Shown: positions 1-8,820, counted from the first letter of the stretch. The stretch is 64,000 nt of DNA from Tabrizicola sp. TH137 (GCF_002855575.1 NZ_PKRQ01000002.1:744001-808000), one strand, 5' to 3'. Translations and numbers: made by a program. Notes: generated by a model not told the origin, from the sequence alone.

Positions 1-69
1 ATGGTCGATCTCGTGGCCTCCCTGATGGGCCGCAAGGTCTTTGACCGCCCCACCAGAGGCCATATGTGA
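1..69 (+). CDS. Probable arginase, C-terminal end only (cut by window edge)
   Basis: An open frame runs from the window edge to a TGA at 67-69 and encodes 22 residues ending FDRPTRGHM. The next gene starts inside this stop codon, so this is the 3' end of a co-transcribed gene. The tail (LVASLMGRKVFDRP) resembles the C-terminus of arginases, and an ornithine cyclodeaminase follows. Arginase makes ornithine from arginine, so the pairing is biochemically sensible. The identity is inferred from a very short tail plus the neighbour; no catalytic motif is inside the window. The ATG at base 1 is only an internal codon. Confidence 0.5.
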   Translation: MVDLVASLMGRKVFDRPTRGHM

Positions 70-1115
70 TGCTGACCCAACCGGAAAAACTGAACGTCGT
101 CCCCTTCGTCTCCGTGGACCGGATGATGAAACTCGTCCACCGCATCGGCGTGGAACGGATGCTCACCGATCTGGCACAGGCCATCGAGGCCGATTTCCTC
201 CGCTGGGGCCAGTTCGACAAGACGCCCCGCATCGCCTCCCATTCCGATGTGGGGGTGATCGAACTCATGCCCACCTCCGACGGGCAGACCTATGGCTTCA
301 AATACGTCAACGGCCACCCCTCCAACATGAAGCGCGGCCTCCAGACCGTCACCGCCTTCGGCCTTCTGGCCGATGTCGAAACCGGCTACCCGGTGCTTCT
401 GTCCGAAATGACCATCCTCACCGCCCTGCGCACGGCGGCGACCAGCGCGATGGCCGCCAAATGGCTCGCCCCCAAAGGCGCCACCACCATGGCCCTCATC
501 GGCAATGGCGCGCAGGCGGAATTCCAGGCGCTGGCCTTCAAGGCCGTCTGCGGCCTGCGCGAGGTCAGGCTCTACGACATCGACCCTGCCGCCACCGCCA
601 AATGCGCGAAGAACCTGGCAGGCTCCGGCCTCACCGTCACCCCCTGCCGGACGGCGGAAGAGGCGATCCTCGGCGCGCAGATCATCACCACCGTCACCGC
701 CGACAAGACCAATGCCACGATCCTGACCGACAACATGGTCGGCGCGGGCGTCCATATCAACGGCGTCGGCGGCGATTGCCCCGGCAAGACGGAACTGCAC
801 CGCGACATCCTCACCCGCTCCTCCATCTTCGTCGAATACCCGCCCCAGACCCGCATCGAGGGCGAGATCCAGCAACTCCCCCCCGACCACCCGGTCACCG
901 AATTGTGGGAGGTCATCGCAGGCCGCGCCGCAGGCCGGACCGACGCCGCGCAAGTCACACTCTTCGACAGCGTCGGCTTCGCGATCGAGGATTTCTCCGC
1001 CCTCACCTATATCCGCTCCAAACTGGCGGAAACCGGCCTTTACGAAGATCTCGACATGATCGCCGATCCCGACGACCCGCGCGACCTCTTCGGGATGCTC
1101 CTGCGCGCAGCCTGA
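69..1115 (+). CDS. Ornithine cyclodeaminase (ornithine cyclodeaminase/mu-crystallin family)
   Basis: The 348-residue product should convert L-ornithine to L-proline and ammonia in the cytoplasm using bound NAD. A Rossmann nucleotide site, ALIGNGAQAEF, lies near residue 143-152, preceded by LADVETGYPV (near 102) and LTALRTAATSAMAAKWLA (near 118-135), which are typical of this family. The length matches the family. The ATG at 69 overlaps the upstream stop (TGATG); a GTG at 66 is an alternative. Together with the upstream probable arginase it forms an arginine-to-proline route. Related family members act on other amino acids, such as alanine or lysine, so substrate choice rests on the context. 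Confidence 0.88.
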   Translation: MLTQPEKLNVVPFVSVDRMMKLVHRIGVERMLTDLAQAIEADFLRWGQFDKTPRIASHSDVGVIELMPTSDGQTYGFKYVNGHPSNMKRGLQTVTAFGLLADVETGYPVLLSEMTILTALRTAATSAMAAKWLAPKGATTMALIGNGAQAEFQALAFKAVCGLREVRLYDIDPAATAKCAKNLAGSGLTVTPCRTAEEAILGAQIITTVTADKTNATILTDNMVGAGVHINGVGGDCPGKTELHRDILTRSSIFVEYPPQTRIEGEIQQLPPDHPVTELWEVIAGRAAGRTDAAQVTLFDSVGFAIEDFSALTYIRSKLAETGLYEDLDMIADPDDPRDLFGMLLRAA

Positions 1116-1135
1116 CCGAAGGCGCGACCCGCCCC

Positions 1136-1158
1136 TTCATCTTGGCCCAAATACTCAA
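1136..1158 (+). repeat. Copy A of the 3'-end motif containing TTGGCCCAAATACTC
   Basis: This copy begins 21 bases after the stop of the ornithine cyclodeaminase gene and reads on the same strand. The core TTGGCCCAAATACTCAA is identical at 54750-54772. The minus-strand copy at 62308-62328 keeps the core as far as ATACTC. Related forms occur at 7591 and 34413. All follow a stop codon on the sense strand. The function is unknown to me. Confidence 0.7.
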
Positions 1159-1200
1159 TTCGACAGATCCACCCCGCGCGCGGCAGGGCAAAGGCCGTAG

Positions 1201-1218
1201 GGCGGGGTTAACCCCGCC
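1201..1218. repeat. Perfect 18-bp palindrome GGCGGGGTTAACCCCGCC
   Basis: This is a perfect palindrome preceded by GTAG, belonging to the same family as the copies at 36583-36600 and in the 50725-50906 array (GGCGGGGTTCACCCCGCC). It lies between the ornithine cyclodeaminase gene and the convergent usg gene. It could form a hairpin in RNA from either strand. Confidence 0.75.
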
Positions 1219-1250
1219 TTACCAGTTCACCACCGCACCGCGCGGCGCGT

Positions 1251-1298
1251 GCCCACAGTTTACTGCACAGAATGCGGCACAGCTTGCGGCACAGCCGT
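1251..1298. repeat. 12-bp tandem repeat, four units (CGGCACAG-type), locus 1
   Basis: Units CTGCACAGAATG, CGGCACAGCTTG and CGGCACAGCCGT follow one another at 1263-1298, and a weaker unit precedes them at 1251-1262. A near-identical block occurs at 45631-45678 upstream of tpiA. Here it lies just downstream of the usg stop (usg is on the minus strand). Twelve-base periodicity is compatible with a leftover coding repeat or with sites on one DNA face. Confidence 0.6.
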
Positions 1299-1309
1299 TG
1301 CAGCCCCTT

Positions 1310-1591
1310 TCAATGCAGCCGGAACTCCCCCACCACGTTCCGCCACTCGCCCGGGCTGATCAATTTCCGATGCGTGAACCGCACCGAATGCAGCGGCCCC
1401 TCGATCTTTTCCTGCCAGAACTCGATGAAGCGGAACAGTTCCGGGTAATCCGGCGCCAGATCATAGTGCTGCCACACGAAGGTATTGAGAACATTGCGAT
1501 AATCCGGCATCCGGTAGAAGAATTCCGCCGTCGTCAGACCATAGCCCCGCAGCATCAACTCCGTCTCGCTGCGCCCGTCCAGTGTCGCCAT
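1310..1591 (-). CDS. usg: Usg family protein
   Basis: A 93-residue protein beginning MATLDGRSETELMLRGYGL, with the conserved aromatic stretch AEFFYRMPDYRNVLNTFVWQ. This matches the small Usg family of alphaproteobacteria, named from its place near tryptophan genes in some species; the biochemical role is not known. It is convergent with the ornithine cyclodeaminase gene and divergent from gyrA. Length and start agree with family members. No tryptophan genes are visible here, so context adds nothing about its function. Confidence 0.85.
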   Translation of the reverse strand: MATLDGRSETELMLRGYGLTTAEFFYRMPDYRNVLNTFVWQHYDLAPDYPELFRFIEFWQEKIEGPLHSVRFTHRKLISPGEWRNVVGEFRLH

Positions 1592-1785
1592 GCGCGCCTC
1601 CTTGCTTGCCCCCCTGTGGAAAGGCTGCCTCGATTCGCGCTTTCTGGCAATGATTTCAATATGTTGTCACTCACCCGCCGCGGCTGCCAAAAGCGCCGCC
1701 CTTCGCGCATTGCACCCCATATGCGGGATGGTGTAAGGTCACGCACAACAAGATATAGGCCGCGCGCCGGAACTCAGAGGCTCAC

Positions 1786-4509
1786 GTGAACGATACCCCG
1801 GAAACCCCTGAAAACCCTGACGATTCCGCCCCCAAGAACCCGTGGCACGGCCCCCAGGTCTCCATCGCGGACGAAATGAAGACCGCCTATCTCGACTACG
1901 CCATGAGCGTGATCGTAAGCCGCGCCATCCCCGATCTGCGCGACGGTCTGAAACCCGTCCACCGCCGCATCCTCTTCGCGATGCAGGAATCCGGCAACAC
2001 CCATGACAAGGCCTATCGCAAATCCGCCCGCCCCGTGGGCGACACGATGGGGAAATACCACCCCCATGGTGACTCTGCGATCTACGATGCCCTCGTCCGC
2101 ATGGCGCAGCCTTTCAGCATGTCGCTCAAACTCCTTGATGGACAAGGGAATTTCGGCTCCATGGACGGCGACGCCGCCGCCGCCATGCGCTATACCGAAG
2201 TGCGCATGGACAAGCCCGCCGCCTTCCTTCTGGCCGATATCGACAAGGAAACGGTGGAGTTTCAGGACAATTACGATGGCAAGGACCGCGAACCCACGGT
2301 CCTTCCCGCCCGCTTCCCCAACATGCTCGTCAACGGCGCGGGCGGCATCGCCGTCGGCATGGCCACCAATATCCCGCCCCACAACCTGGGCGAGGTGATC
2401 GACGGCACCCTTGCCCTGATCGAAAACCCCGACCTTTCGACCGAAGCGCTGATGGACATCATCCCCGCCCCCGATTTCCCCACGGGCGGCGTGATCCTGG
2501 GCCGCTCCGGCGCGCGCAAAGCTTACTTGGAAGGGCGCGGCAGCGTCATCATCCGCGCCAAGACGCGGGTGGAAGAAATCCGTAAGGATCGCTTCGCTAT
2601 CATCCTGGACGAGATTCCCTATCAGGTGAACAAGGCGTCCATGATCGAAAAGATCGCCGAAATGGTCCGCGAGAAAAAGATCGAGGGCATCTCGGGCGTC
2701 GCCGACGAATCCGACCGCATCGGTGTGCGCGTGGTGATCGAGTTGAAACGCGACGCCACCCCCGATGTGGTGCTGAACCAGCTTTACCGTTTCACGCCGA
2801 TGCAGACCTCCTTCGGCTGCAACATGCTGGCGCTGAACGGCGGCCGTCCCGAACAGCTCACCCTGCGCGATTTCCTCACGCATTTCATCACCTTCCGCGA
2901 AGAAGTTGTCGCCCGCCGCACGGCGTTCGAACTGCGCAAGGCGCGCGAGCGCAGCCATATCCTTTGCGGCCTCGCCGTCGCTGTCTCCAACGTGGACGAA
3001 GTCGTCCGCACCATCCGCGCCTCCGCCGATGCCGCCGAGGCGCGCGACAAGCTGATGACCCGCCGCTGGCCCGCCGCCGATATCGCCGCCTATATCCGGC
3101 TGATCGACGATCCCAGCCACACGATGAACGAGGACGGCACCTATAACCTGTCCGAAGCACAGGCCCGCGCCATCCTCGATCTGCGCCTGCAACGCCTCAC
3201 CGCGCTTGGCGTGAAGGAAGTCACCGACGAGCTTGAAGAACTCGCCGCCAAGATCAAGGATTACCTCGATATCCTGTCGTCGCGCGACCGCATCATGTCC
3301 ATCATCTCGGATGAATTGCGCGAGGTGAAATCCCTCTTCGCCGTCCCCCGGCGGACCGAGATTCAGGATTGGTCCGGCGATATGGAGGATGAAGACCTCA
3401 TCGAACGCGAGGATATGGTCGTCACCATCACCTCCGGCGGGTATATCAAGCGCACACCCCTGGCGGAATTCCGGTCGCAGAACCGCGGCGGCAAGGGCCT
3501 CGCCTCCATGCAGACGAAAGAGGATGACGTCGTCACCACCCTCTTCGTGGCCAATACCCACACCCATCTTCTCTTCTTCACGACCGATGGCATGGTCTAC
3601 AAGATGAAGACATGGCGCCTGCCGCTGGCGGGCCGCACCGCCAAGGGCAAGGCCATCGTCAACATCCTGCCCATCCAGAACGGCGTTTCCATCGCCGCCC
3701 TGATGCCGGTCGATGTGCCGGAAGAGGAATGGGAAAAGCTCCAGATCGTCTTCGCCACCTCCGATGGCGACGTCCGCCAGAACGACCTGTCGGATTTCAC
3801 CAATGTCAAACGCAACGGCAAGATCGCGATGAACCTGCCCGAAGGCGTGTCGCTGGTGAACGCGGCGATTGCGGATGAAAACGATGACGTGATGCTCGTC
3901 ACCGCAGGCGGCCGCGCCATCCGCTTCCCCACCACCGATATCCGCGTCTTCAAGTCGCGCGGATCGACGGGCGTGCGCGGCATCCGCCTGGCGGAAGGCG
4001 ACAAAGTCGTGTCCATGGCCATCATCCGCCATTTCGAAGCGACGCCCGAAGAACGCGAAGCCTATCTGAAACAGCGCCGCCTCATGGCAGGTGCCGTGGA
4101 AGACGATGCCGAGGCTGATGAGGATGAAGAAAGCGTCACCGCAGCGGTCGGCCAGCTTTCGCCCGAACGCTATGCCGAAATGTCCGCCGCCGAAGACCTG
4201 ATCCTGACGATCACCGCAGGCGGTTCGGGCAAGCTCTCCTCCTCGCACGGCTACCCTGTCCGGGGCCGGGGCGGCATGGGCGTCAAGGCCATGGATGGCG
4301 CGATGCGCGGCGGCAAGCTGGTGGCAAGCTTCCCGGTCGAGATGTCGGATCAGATCATGCTCGCCACCTCCACCGGCCAATCGATCCGCGTGCCGGTGGA
4401 ACAGATCAGCTTCCGCTCCCGCTCTGCCGGGGGGGTGAAGGTCTTCAACGTCGGCGCGGATGAGGAAGTCGTCTCCGTCGCCCGCGTCGCCGAACAGGGC
4501 GATGAATGA
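1786..4509 (+). CDS. gyrA: DNA gyrase subunit A
   Basis: The 907-residue product is the breakage-reunion subunit of DNA gyrase, which introduces negative supercoils together with GyrB. The N-terminal catalytic core contains [12 protein letters not shown], the quinolone-determining segment [19 protein letters not shown] (Ser97 and Asp101 are both the sensitive-type residues) and the catalytic tyrosine in [10 protein letters not shown] (Tyr136). The C-terminal beta-pinwheel carries the GyrA-box-like SQNRGGKG. An acidic insertion ([12 protein letters not shown]) lies near residue 770, within the pinwheel. Translation starts on GTG at 1786, which gives the expected N-terminus ahead of the conserved [18 protein letters not shown]. 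Confidence 0.98.
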   Translation: MNDTPETPENPDDSAPKNPWHGPQVSIADEMKTAYLDYAMSVIVSRAIPDLRDGLKPVHRRILFAMQESGNTHDKAYRKSARPVGDTMGKYHPHGDSAIYDALVRMAQPFSMSLKLLDGQGNFGSMDGDAAAAMRYTEVRMDKPAAFLLADIDKETVEFQDNYDGKDREPTVLPARFPNMLVNGAGGIAVGMATNIPPHNLGEVIDGTLALIENPDLSTEALMDIIPAPDFPTGGVILGRSGARKAYLEGRGSVIIRAKTRVEEIRKDRFAIILDEIPYQVNKASMIEKIAEMVREKKIEGISGVADESDRIGVRVVIELKRDATPDVVLNQLYRFTPMQTSFGCNMLALNGGRPEQLTLRDFLTHFITFREEVVARRTAFELRKARERSHILCGLAVAVSNVDEVVRTIRASADAAEARDKLMTRRWPAADIAAYIRLIDDPSHTMNEDGTYNLSEAQARAILDLRLQRLTALGVKEVTDELEELAAKIKDYLDILSSRDRIMSIISDELREVKSLFAVPRRTEIQDWSGDMEDEDLIEREDMVVTITSGGYIKRTPLAEFRSQNRGGKGLASMQTKEDDVVTTLFVANTHTHLLFFTTDGMVYKMKTWRLPLAGRTAKGKAIVNILPIQNGVSIAALMPVDVPEEEWEKLQIVFATSDGDVRQNDLSDFTNVKRNGKIAMNLPEGVSLVNAAIADENDDVMLVTAGGRAIRFPTTDIRVFKSRGSTGVRGIRLAEGDKVVSMAIIRHFEATPEEREAYLKQRRLMAGAVEDDAEADEDEESVTAAVGQLSPERYAEMSAAEDLILTITAGGSGKLSSSHGYPVRGRGGMGVKAMDGAMRGGKLVASFPVEMSDQIMLATSTGQSIRVPVEQISFRSRSAGGVKVFNVGADEEVVSVARVAEQGDE

Positions 4510-4795
4510 TCTTGCCGCAACGCTGGCCGACCTGGCCGCGCAAGGAAAAACCATGACTTACGGCGCGCTGGCCCGCGATCTGGGCTGGCGCGTCGCAGAC
4601 CTGACGGCGGCGCTGGAACGCCTGATGGAGGAAGATGCCGCCGCAGGCCGCCCCCAGCGTGCCGCCCTTCTGGAAGGGCGCCTGTCGAACGGCCTGCCCG
4701 CCCCCGGCTTCTTCCTGAAACTGGCCGAGCTTGGCCTCACCCCGGCCGACCCTGCCGCCTTCGTCGCCGAAACCCGCGCAGCGTTGCAGCGCTGA
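4502..4795 (+). CDS. Conserved small protein overlapping gyrA end, function unknown
   Basis: A 97-residue protein ([21 protein letters not shown]...) whose ATG lies within the last codons of gyrA, an 8-base overlap that suggests translational coupling. The [23 protein letters not shown] segment looks like a small helix-turn-helix or winged-helix-like fold, and [23 protein letters not shown] faintly resembles the DNA-binding domain of alkyltransferase-like proteins. No catalytic PCHR motif is present, so it is not a working alkyltransferase. I recall similar proteins after gyrA in other Rhodobacterales, but cannot name a function. Confidence 0.75.
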   Translation: MNDLAATLADLAAQGKTMTYGALARDLGWRVADLTAALERLMEEDAAAGRPQRAALLEGRLSNGLPAPGFFLKLAELGLTPADPAAFVAETRAALQR

Positions 4796-4925
4796 CTCAC
4801 TTGCAGAAATGCACAGTGTCCTTGCGCCCAACGCAGTTTGGTGCATCCGAAACACATGTTACCGTTACCACATCCCGGCAGTTGCGCGCCGGGGCCACGT
4901 AAGAACAGGGACAGGACCCTTCATC

Positions 4926-5303
4926 ATGCAAGCACTCAATACCTATGGCCCCCTCGTCGGCCGCGTCCTCATCGGCGTTCTCTTTCTCCTCGCCGGCCTC
5001 GGCAAGCTGGGCGATGTCGCCGGCTTCTCCGGCTACCTCGCCTCGGGCGGCCTGCCCGCCTTCCTCGCCTGGCCTGCGGTGATCTTCGAACTCGCCGTCG
5101 GCATCCTGCTCATCATCGGCTGGCAGACCCGCCTCGTGACGCTGGCCACCGCCGCCTTCTGCGTGGTGGCGGGCGTGCTCTACCACTTCGCCCCGGCCGA
5201 CCAGATGCAGATGGCCATGTTCCTGAAGAACCTCGCCATCGCGGGCGGCCTGCTGATGTTCGCCATCCACGGCCCCGGCAAGCTCGCGCTCGACAAGGCC
5301 TGA
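4926..5303 (+). CDS. DoxX family membrane protein
   Basis: A 125-residue integral membrane protein with about four hydrophobic helices. The first, VGRVLIGVLFLLAGLGKLGD, is the typical DoxX start, and SGYLASGGLPAFLAWPAVIFELAVGILLI follows. DoxX proteins are small quinone-linked or redox-associated membrane proteins whose exact role is usually unclear. The ATG at 4926 follows a GGGACAGGACCC stretch. The gene stands alone, about 130 bases after the preceding gene, and is followed by a strong hairpin terminator. Confidence 0.88.
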   Translation: MQALNTYGPLVGRVLIGVLFLLAGLGKLGDVAGFSGYLASGGLPAFLAWPAVIFELAVGILLIIGWQTRLVTLATAAFCVVAGVLYHFAPADQMQMAMFLKNLAIAGGLLMFAIHGPGKLALDKA

Positions 5304-5319
5304 TCCTTTCCCCTCGCGC

Positions 5320-5349
5320 AAAGGGCCGGGGCGAAAGCCTCGGCCCTTT
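5320..5349 (+). terminator. Rho-independent-type terminator after the doxX gene
   Basis: Arms AAAGGGCCGGGGC and GCCTCGGCCCTTT enclose a GAAA loop (one G-U pair in RNA), followed by TCCTATTC. It lies 17 bases after the stop of the DoxX gene and before trmFO. Confidence 0.7.
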
Positions 5350-5381
5350 CCTATTCCCGCCAAAGCGCCTAAATCCGCCCC

Positions 5382-6749
5382 ATGACAGAGACACTCCACA
5401 TCATCGGCGGCGGCATGGCCGGGGCCGAGGCCGCCTGGCAGGCCGCCCGCATGGGCGTCCCCGTCGTGATCCATGAAATGCGCCCCAAGGTCGGCACCTT
5501 CGCCCACCGCACCGGCAGCCTGGCCGAGATGGTCTGTTCCAACTCCTTCCGCTCCGACGATGACGAACGCAATGCCGTGGGCCTCTTGCATTGGGAAATG
5601 GGCGCCGCCGACGGCATCATCATGCAAACCGCCCGCGCCCATCGCCTGCCCGCAGGCGGCGCGCTGGCCGTGGACCGCGACCCCTTCGCCGAAGCCGTCA
5701 CCCGCGCCTTGCGCAACCATCCCCTCATCACCATCGAGGAAGGCGAGATCCGCGAACTTCCCACCTCCGGCCACTGGATCATCGCCACCGGCCCCCTCAC
5801 CTCCACGGCCCTGGCCGAAAGCATCCGCGCCGTCACCGGCTCCGAACACCTTGCCTTCTTCGATGCCATCGCCCCCATCGTCTATGCCGAAAGCGTGGAC
5901 ATGTCCGTCGCCTGGATGCAGTCGCGCTATGACAAGGGCGAGACAGAGGAGGAACAGACCGCCTACATGAACTGCCCGATGGACAAGGCGCAGTACGACG
6001 CCTTCATCGACGCGCTGCTGGCGGCGGAGAAAACCGAGTTCCACGAAGGCGAAACTGCCGGTTACTTCGACGGCTGCCTTCCCATCGAAGTCATGGCCGA
6101 ACGCGGCCGCGAAACCCTGCGCTTCGGCCCGATGAAGCCTGTGGGCCTCACCAACCCCCATCGCCCGGATGTCAAACCCTATGCCGTGGTGCAACTGCGC
6201 CGCGACAACAAGCTTGGCACGCTCTACAACATCGTGGGCTTCCAGACGAAGATGAAGTATGGCGCGCAAACCGCTGTCTTCAAAACCATTCCCGGCCTCG
6301 AAAACGCCTCCTTCGCGCGGCTTGGCGGCATCCACCGCAACACCTTCATCAACTCGCCCAGGCTGCTCGATGATCGGATGCGCCTGAAATCCCGCCCGAA
6401 CCTGCGCTTTGCAGGCCAGGTCACGGGTGTCGAAGGCTATGTCGAATCCGCCGCCATGGGCCTTCTGGCAGGCCGCATGGCCGCCGCCCAGATCCTCGGC
6501 CGCGACCTGCCCCCGCCGCCGCCCGATACCGCCATGGGCGCCCTCATCACCCACATCACGGGTGGCGCGGATGCAAAGACCTTCCAACCCATGAACGTCA
6601 ATTTCGGCCTCTTCCCCCCGATCGACGCCAAGGGCGGGCGCAAGGGCCGGAAAGACCGCTACAAGGCCTATACCGACCGCGCGAAGGACAGCTTCACCCG
6701 CTGGCTTGCAGGTCAGACCGCGCGGGAACACCACCCCGCCGCCGAATGA
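5382..6749 (+). CDS. trmFO: Methylenetetrahydrofolate--tRNA-(uracil-5-)-methyltransferase
   Basis: The 455-residue flavoprotein makes 5-methyluridine at position 54 of tRNA using methylenetetrahydrofolate. The FAD-binding motif [13 protein letters not shown] is at residues 6-18. [30 protein letters not shown] and the segment around [19 protein letters not shown] are hallmarks of the TrmFO/Gid family, and the length is typical. It overlaps gluQRS by four bases, so the two tRNA-modification genes are probably co-transcribed and translationally coupled. Confidence 0.96.
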   Translation: MTETLHIIGGGMAGAEAAWQAARMGVPVVIHEMRPKVGTFAHRTGSLAEMVCSNSFRSDDDERNAVGLLHWEMGAADGIIMQTARAHRLPAGGALAVDRDPFAEAVTRALRNHPLITIEEGEIRELPTSGHWIIATGPLTSTALAESIRAVTGSEHLAFFDAIAPIVYAESVDMSVAWMQSRYDKGETEEEQTAYMNCPMDKAQYDAFIDALLAAEKTEFHEGETAGYFDGCLPIEVMAERGRETLRFGPMKPVGLTNPHRPDVKPYAVVQLRRDNKLGTLYNIVGFQTKMKYGAQTAVFKTIPGLENASFARLGGIHRNTFINSPRLLDDRMRLKSRPNLRFAGQVTGVEGYVESAAMGLLAGRMAAAQILGRDLPPPPPDTAMGALITHITGGADAKTFQPMNVNFGLFPPIDAKGGRKGRKDRYKAYTDRAKDSFTRWLAGQTAREHHPAAE

Positions 6750-7582
6750 TGTTCCGCACCCGCTTCGCGCCCTCGCCAACCGGCCCCTTGCATCTCGGCC
6801 ACGCCTATTCCGCCCTCCTCGCCCATGACATGGCCCGCGCGGCGGGGGGCGCATTCCTCCTCCGGATGGAAGATACCGACCTCGACCGCTGCCGCCCGGA
6901 ATGGGAAGCGCAGATCGTCGAAGATCTGGCCTGGCTCGGCCTCACCTGGGATGGCCCCATTCACCGCCAATCCGACAAGATCGCCGCCTACAATGCCCGC
7001 CTCGAACCGCTGGCGGCACGCGGCCTCCTCTACCCCTGCTCCTGCACCCGCGCCGATATCCGCGCCGCACTCTCCGCCCCGCAGGAAGGCGTGGCCTTCG
7101 CCGTCTATCCCGGCACCTGCCGCCACCGCCCGATGACGGACCGCCAGCCCGGCGATGCGCTGCGCCTGAACCTCGCCGCCGCGCTCGACGCCCTGCCCGA
7201 AGCACCCCGCTTCACCGAAACAGGCCCCGCCCATGCCGGCCCCCACCAGATCGACCGCACACAGGCCCTTGCGCAGATCGGCGACGTCGTCCTCTCCCGC
7301 AAGGGCGAGGATATCGTCGCCTATTTCCTCGCCTCCGCCTTCGACGATGCCGATCAGGGCATCACCCATGTCATCCGGGGCGAAGACCTCTTCGACTTCA
7401 CCCCTGTTCAGGTGATCCTCCAGCGTCTCTTCGGCCTGCCCACCCCCACCTACCACCACCACAGGCTCATCCGCGACGATCAGGGCAAACGGCTGGCGAA
7501 ACGCGACGATGCCCGCGCGATCTCGAAACACCGCGCCGAGGGGGCCACCCCGCAGGACATCCGCCGCATGGTCGGCCTCTGA
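6746..7582 (+). CDS. gluQ: Glutamyl-Q tRNA(Asp) synthetase
   Basis: The 278-residue product is a short paralogue of glutamyl-tRNA synthetase that attaches glutamate to queuosine in tRNA-Asp. The class I signature is [18 protein letters not shown] near the N-terminus, and the second signature is KRLAKRDDA near residue 250. Cysteines in [10 protein letters not shown] and PGTCRHRP can bind zinc. The C-terminal anticodon-binding domain of a full GluRS is absent, as expected for this family. It begins inside the trmFO stop codon (ATGATG; the second ATG at 6749 is an alternative). Confidence 0.95.
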   Translation: MMFRTRFAPSPTGPLHLGHAYSALLAHDMARAAGGAFLLRMEDTDLDRCRPEWEAQIVEDLAWLGLTWDGPIHRQSDKIAAYNARLEPLAARGLLYPCSCTRADIRAALSAPQEGVAFAVYPGTCRHRPMTDRQPGDALRLNLAAALDALPEAPRFTETGPAHAGPHQIDRTQALAQIGDVVLSRKGEDIVAYFLASAFDDADQGITHVIRGEDLFDFTPVQVILQRLFGLPTPTYHHHRLIRDDQGKRLAKRDDARAISKHRAEGATPQDIRRMVGL

Positions 7583-7590
7583 CCCTGCCG

Positions 7591-7620
7591 CTTCATCTGT
7601 TCTCAAATATCCTCAGGGGG
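7591..7620 (+). repeat. Variant of the 3'-end motif (TCTCAAATATCCTCAGGGGG)
   Basis: This copy starts 9 bases after the gluQ stop and reads CTTCATCTG then TTCTCAAATATCC. It is related to the 1136, 54750 and 62308 copies (TTCATCTTG then GCCCAAATACTC) and closest to the copy at 34413. It is on the sense strand of the preceding gene, like the others. Confidence 0.55.
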
Positions 7621-7624
7621 TGAA

Positions 7625-7664
7625 TTGGCGCGCATGCGCCAAGAGGGGGCGCGAGCGCCCCCTT
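7625..7664. terminator. Two tandem hairpins between convergent gluQ and hisI
   Basis: Hairpin 1 (7625-7642) has arms TTGGCGC/GCGCCAA around GCAT. Hairpin 2 (7644-7663) has arms AGGGGGCGC/GCGCCCCCT around GA. They sit between the stops of convergent genes, and the second is followed by TCCTTCC on the plus strand. They probably end transcription from either side. Confidence 0.65.
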
Positions 7665-7671
7665 CCTTCCC

Positions 7672-8031
7672 TCACAGCATCGGCTCCGAGATCACCACCT
7701 CGCCGCCATCCCGCACCGCCGTATAGAAACAGGACCGCCGGTTCGTATGGCAGGCCGGCCCCTCCTGCTCCACCAGCGCCAGCAACGCATCGCGGTCACA
7801 ATCCACCCGCAACTCCACCAGCCGCTGCACATGCCCCGACGTCTCGCCCTTCACCCAGAAGGCCCCGCGCGACCGGCTCCAATAGGTCACCCGGCCCGTC
7901 GCCACCGTCCGCGCCACGGCCTCTGCCGTCATCCAGGCCATCATCAGCACCTCGCCCGTGGCATGGTCCTGCGCAATGCAGGGGATCAACCCGTTCGTGT
8001 CATACTTTAGGCTTGCAGGGTCAAAGGACAT
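7672..8031 (-). CDS. hisI: Phosphoribosyl-AMP cyclohydrolase
   Basis: The 119-residue enzyme opens the purine ring of phosphoribosyl-AMP in the third step of histidine synthesis. Family motifs are visible: IAQDHATGEVLMMAWM, TYWSRSRGAFWVKGETSGHVQ, the metal-binding DCDRDALL, and CHTNRRSCFY with the zinc cysteines. It is the stand-alone form without a HisE domain, as in most alphaproteobacteria. No other his gene is nearby. It is convergent with gluQ. Confidence 0.97.
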   Translation of the reverse strand: MSFDPASLKYDTNGLIPCIAQDHATGEVLMMAWMTAEAVARTVATGRVTYWSRSRGAFWVKGETSGHVQRLVELRVDCDRDALLALVEQEGPACHTNRRSCFYTAVRDGGEVVISEPML

Positions 8032-8097
8032 CGGTCCTCTCCTTGGCAGGGGCGTCAGACGCGTCTATCTAAAGAACACGCAGCCGGAGGGAAAGGC

Positions 8098-8550
8098 ATG
8101 AGCGACAGCGATCTCGTCAAGCTCTATTCGGGCCGCATCCTCGAACTGGCGGCAGATATCCCGCATCTGGGCCGCCTCTCCGCGCCCGACGGCACGGCAA
8201 AGAAACGCTCGCCGCTCTGCGGGTCCACCGTCACCGTTGACCTCACGCTGGATGGCGACCGCATCGCCAGCTTTGGGCAGGATGTAAAGGCCTGCGCGCT
8301 GGGTCAGGCCTCCGCCTCCGTCACTGCCCGCGCCATCATCGGCCGGACGCGGGATCAGGTCGCGCAGGCCCGCGCCGAACTCGAAGCCATGCTGAAACGC
8401 GGCGGCCCCGTCCCCGCCGCCCCTTTCGACGGGCTGGAGGTTCTCCTCCCCGCCCGCGACTATGCCAACCGCCACGCCTCCATCCTACTGTCGCTCGACG
8501 CGACCCTCGCCGCGATGGATGAGGCGCTGACGGCCCGCGCGGCGGGCTGA
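8098..8550 (+). CDS. IscU/SufU-like iron-sulfur cluster scaffold protein
   Basis: A 150-residue protein with the IscU-type fold motifs: a cysteine in KKRSPLCGSTVTVDL (near residue 41) and ACALGQASASV (near residue 62). The usual third cysteine, in an R-x-x-C-x-x-L helix, is replaced here by NRHASILL, so only two of the three classic ligand cysteines are present. It is therefore either a scaffold-like or carrier protein with altered ligands. RBS GGAGGG lies before ATG 8098. The gene is isolated from other suf/isc genes, and hisI diverges from it. Confidence 0.85.
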   Translation: MSDSDLVKLYSGRILELAADIPHLGRLSAPDGTAKKRSPLCGSTVTVDLTLDGDRIASFGQDVKACALGQASASVTARAIIGRTRDQVAQARAELEAMLKRGGPVPAAPFDGLEVLLPARDYANRHASILLSLDATLAAMDEALTARAAG

Positions 8551-8578
8551 CCGTCAACCCTGCCTTAACCCGCCCATG

Positions 8579-8611
8579 AAAAAACCGCCGCACGTCCTGC
8601 GACGGCGGCGG
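8579..8611 (-). terminator. Rho-independent terminator for the small gene at 8701
   Basis: Read on the minus strand, a GC-rich stem-loop (CCGCCGC ... GCGGCGG) is followed immediately by six T residues (AAAAAA at 8579-8584 on the plus strand). This is a classic intrinsic terminator. It supports transcription of the short minus-strand gene at 8701-8820. Confidence 0.7.
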
Positions 8612-8700
8612 TCAGTGGCGTTTCGTTCTTCGGACAGGCAGGGCCGCCATCCGGGTGCCGCTTGGGGACAGGCACAAGGAACAAAAGCGCAGGCAGAACC

Positions 8701-8820
8701 TCAGGCAGAAAGAATGTGCAGTGACAGCACCAGCATGGAGAAGAGCGCAACGACACCCACCAGATCCTCGACAGCCGTCGCACGCGAGCGGGAAAGAATA
8801 TCCTTCATTTCGGTCAGCAT
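8701..8820 (-). CDS. Small single-helix membrane peptide, 39 residues
   Basis: The peptide starts MLTEMKDILSRSRATAVED and ends in one hydrophobic helix (LVGVVALFSMLVLSLHILSA). The start at 8820 is preceded by AAGG at a good distance, and an intrinsic terminator follows at 8579-8611, so it looks like a complete transcription unit. From memory, similar tiny membrane proteins with MTE..RSRAT.. starts occur in other Rhodobacterales; the function is unknown. An upstream in-frame start at 8904 would add 28 residues with poor support. recG ends 100 bases upstream of this gene on the same strand. Confidence 0.6.
   Translation of the reverse strand: MLTEMKDILSRSRATAVEDLVGVVALFSMLVLSLHILSA

Noticed and set aside
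1709-1759. Possible gyrA promoter boxes (TTGCAC, TATAGG)
   Set aside because: The spacing between the boxes does not fit a sigma-70 promoter and no better pair was found.
1774-4554. A 926-codon open frame on the minus strand opposite gyrA
   Set aside because: Composition is His/Gly/Asp/Ala-rich with no family motif, and it is the antisense shadow of an unmistakable gyrA in high-GC DNA.
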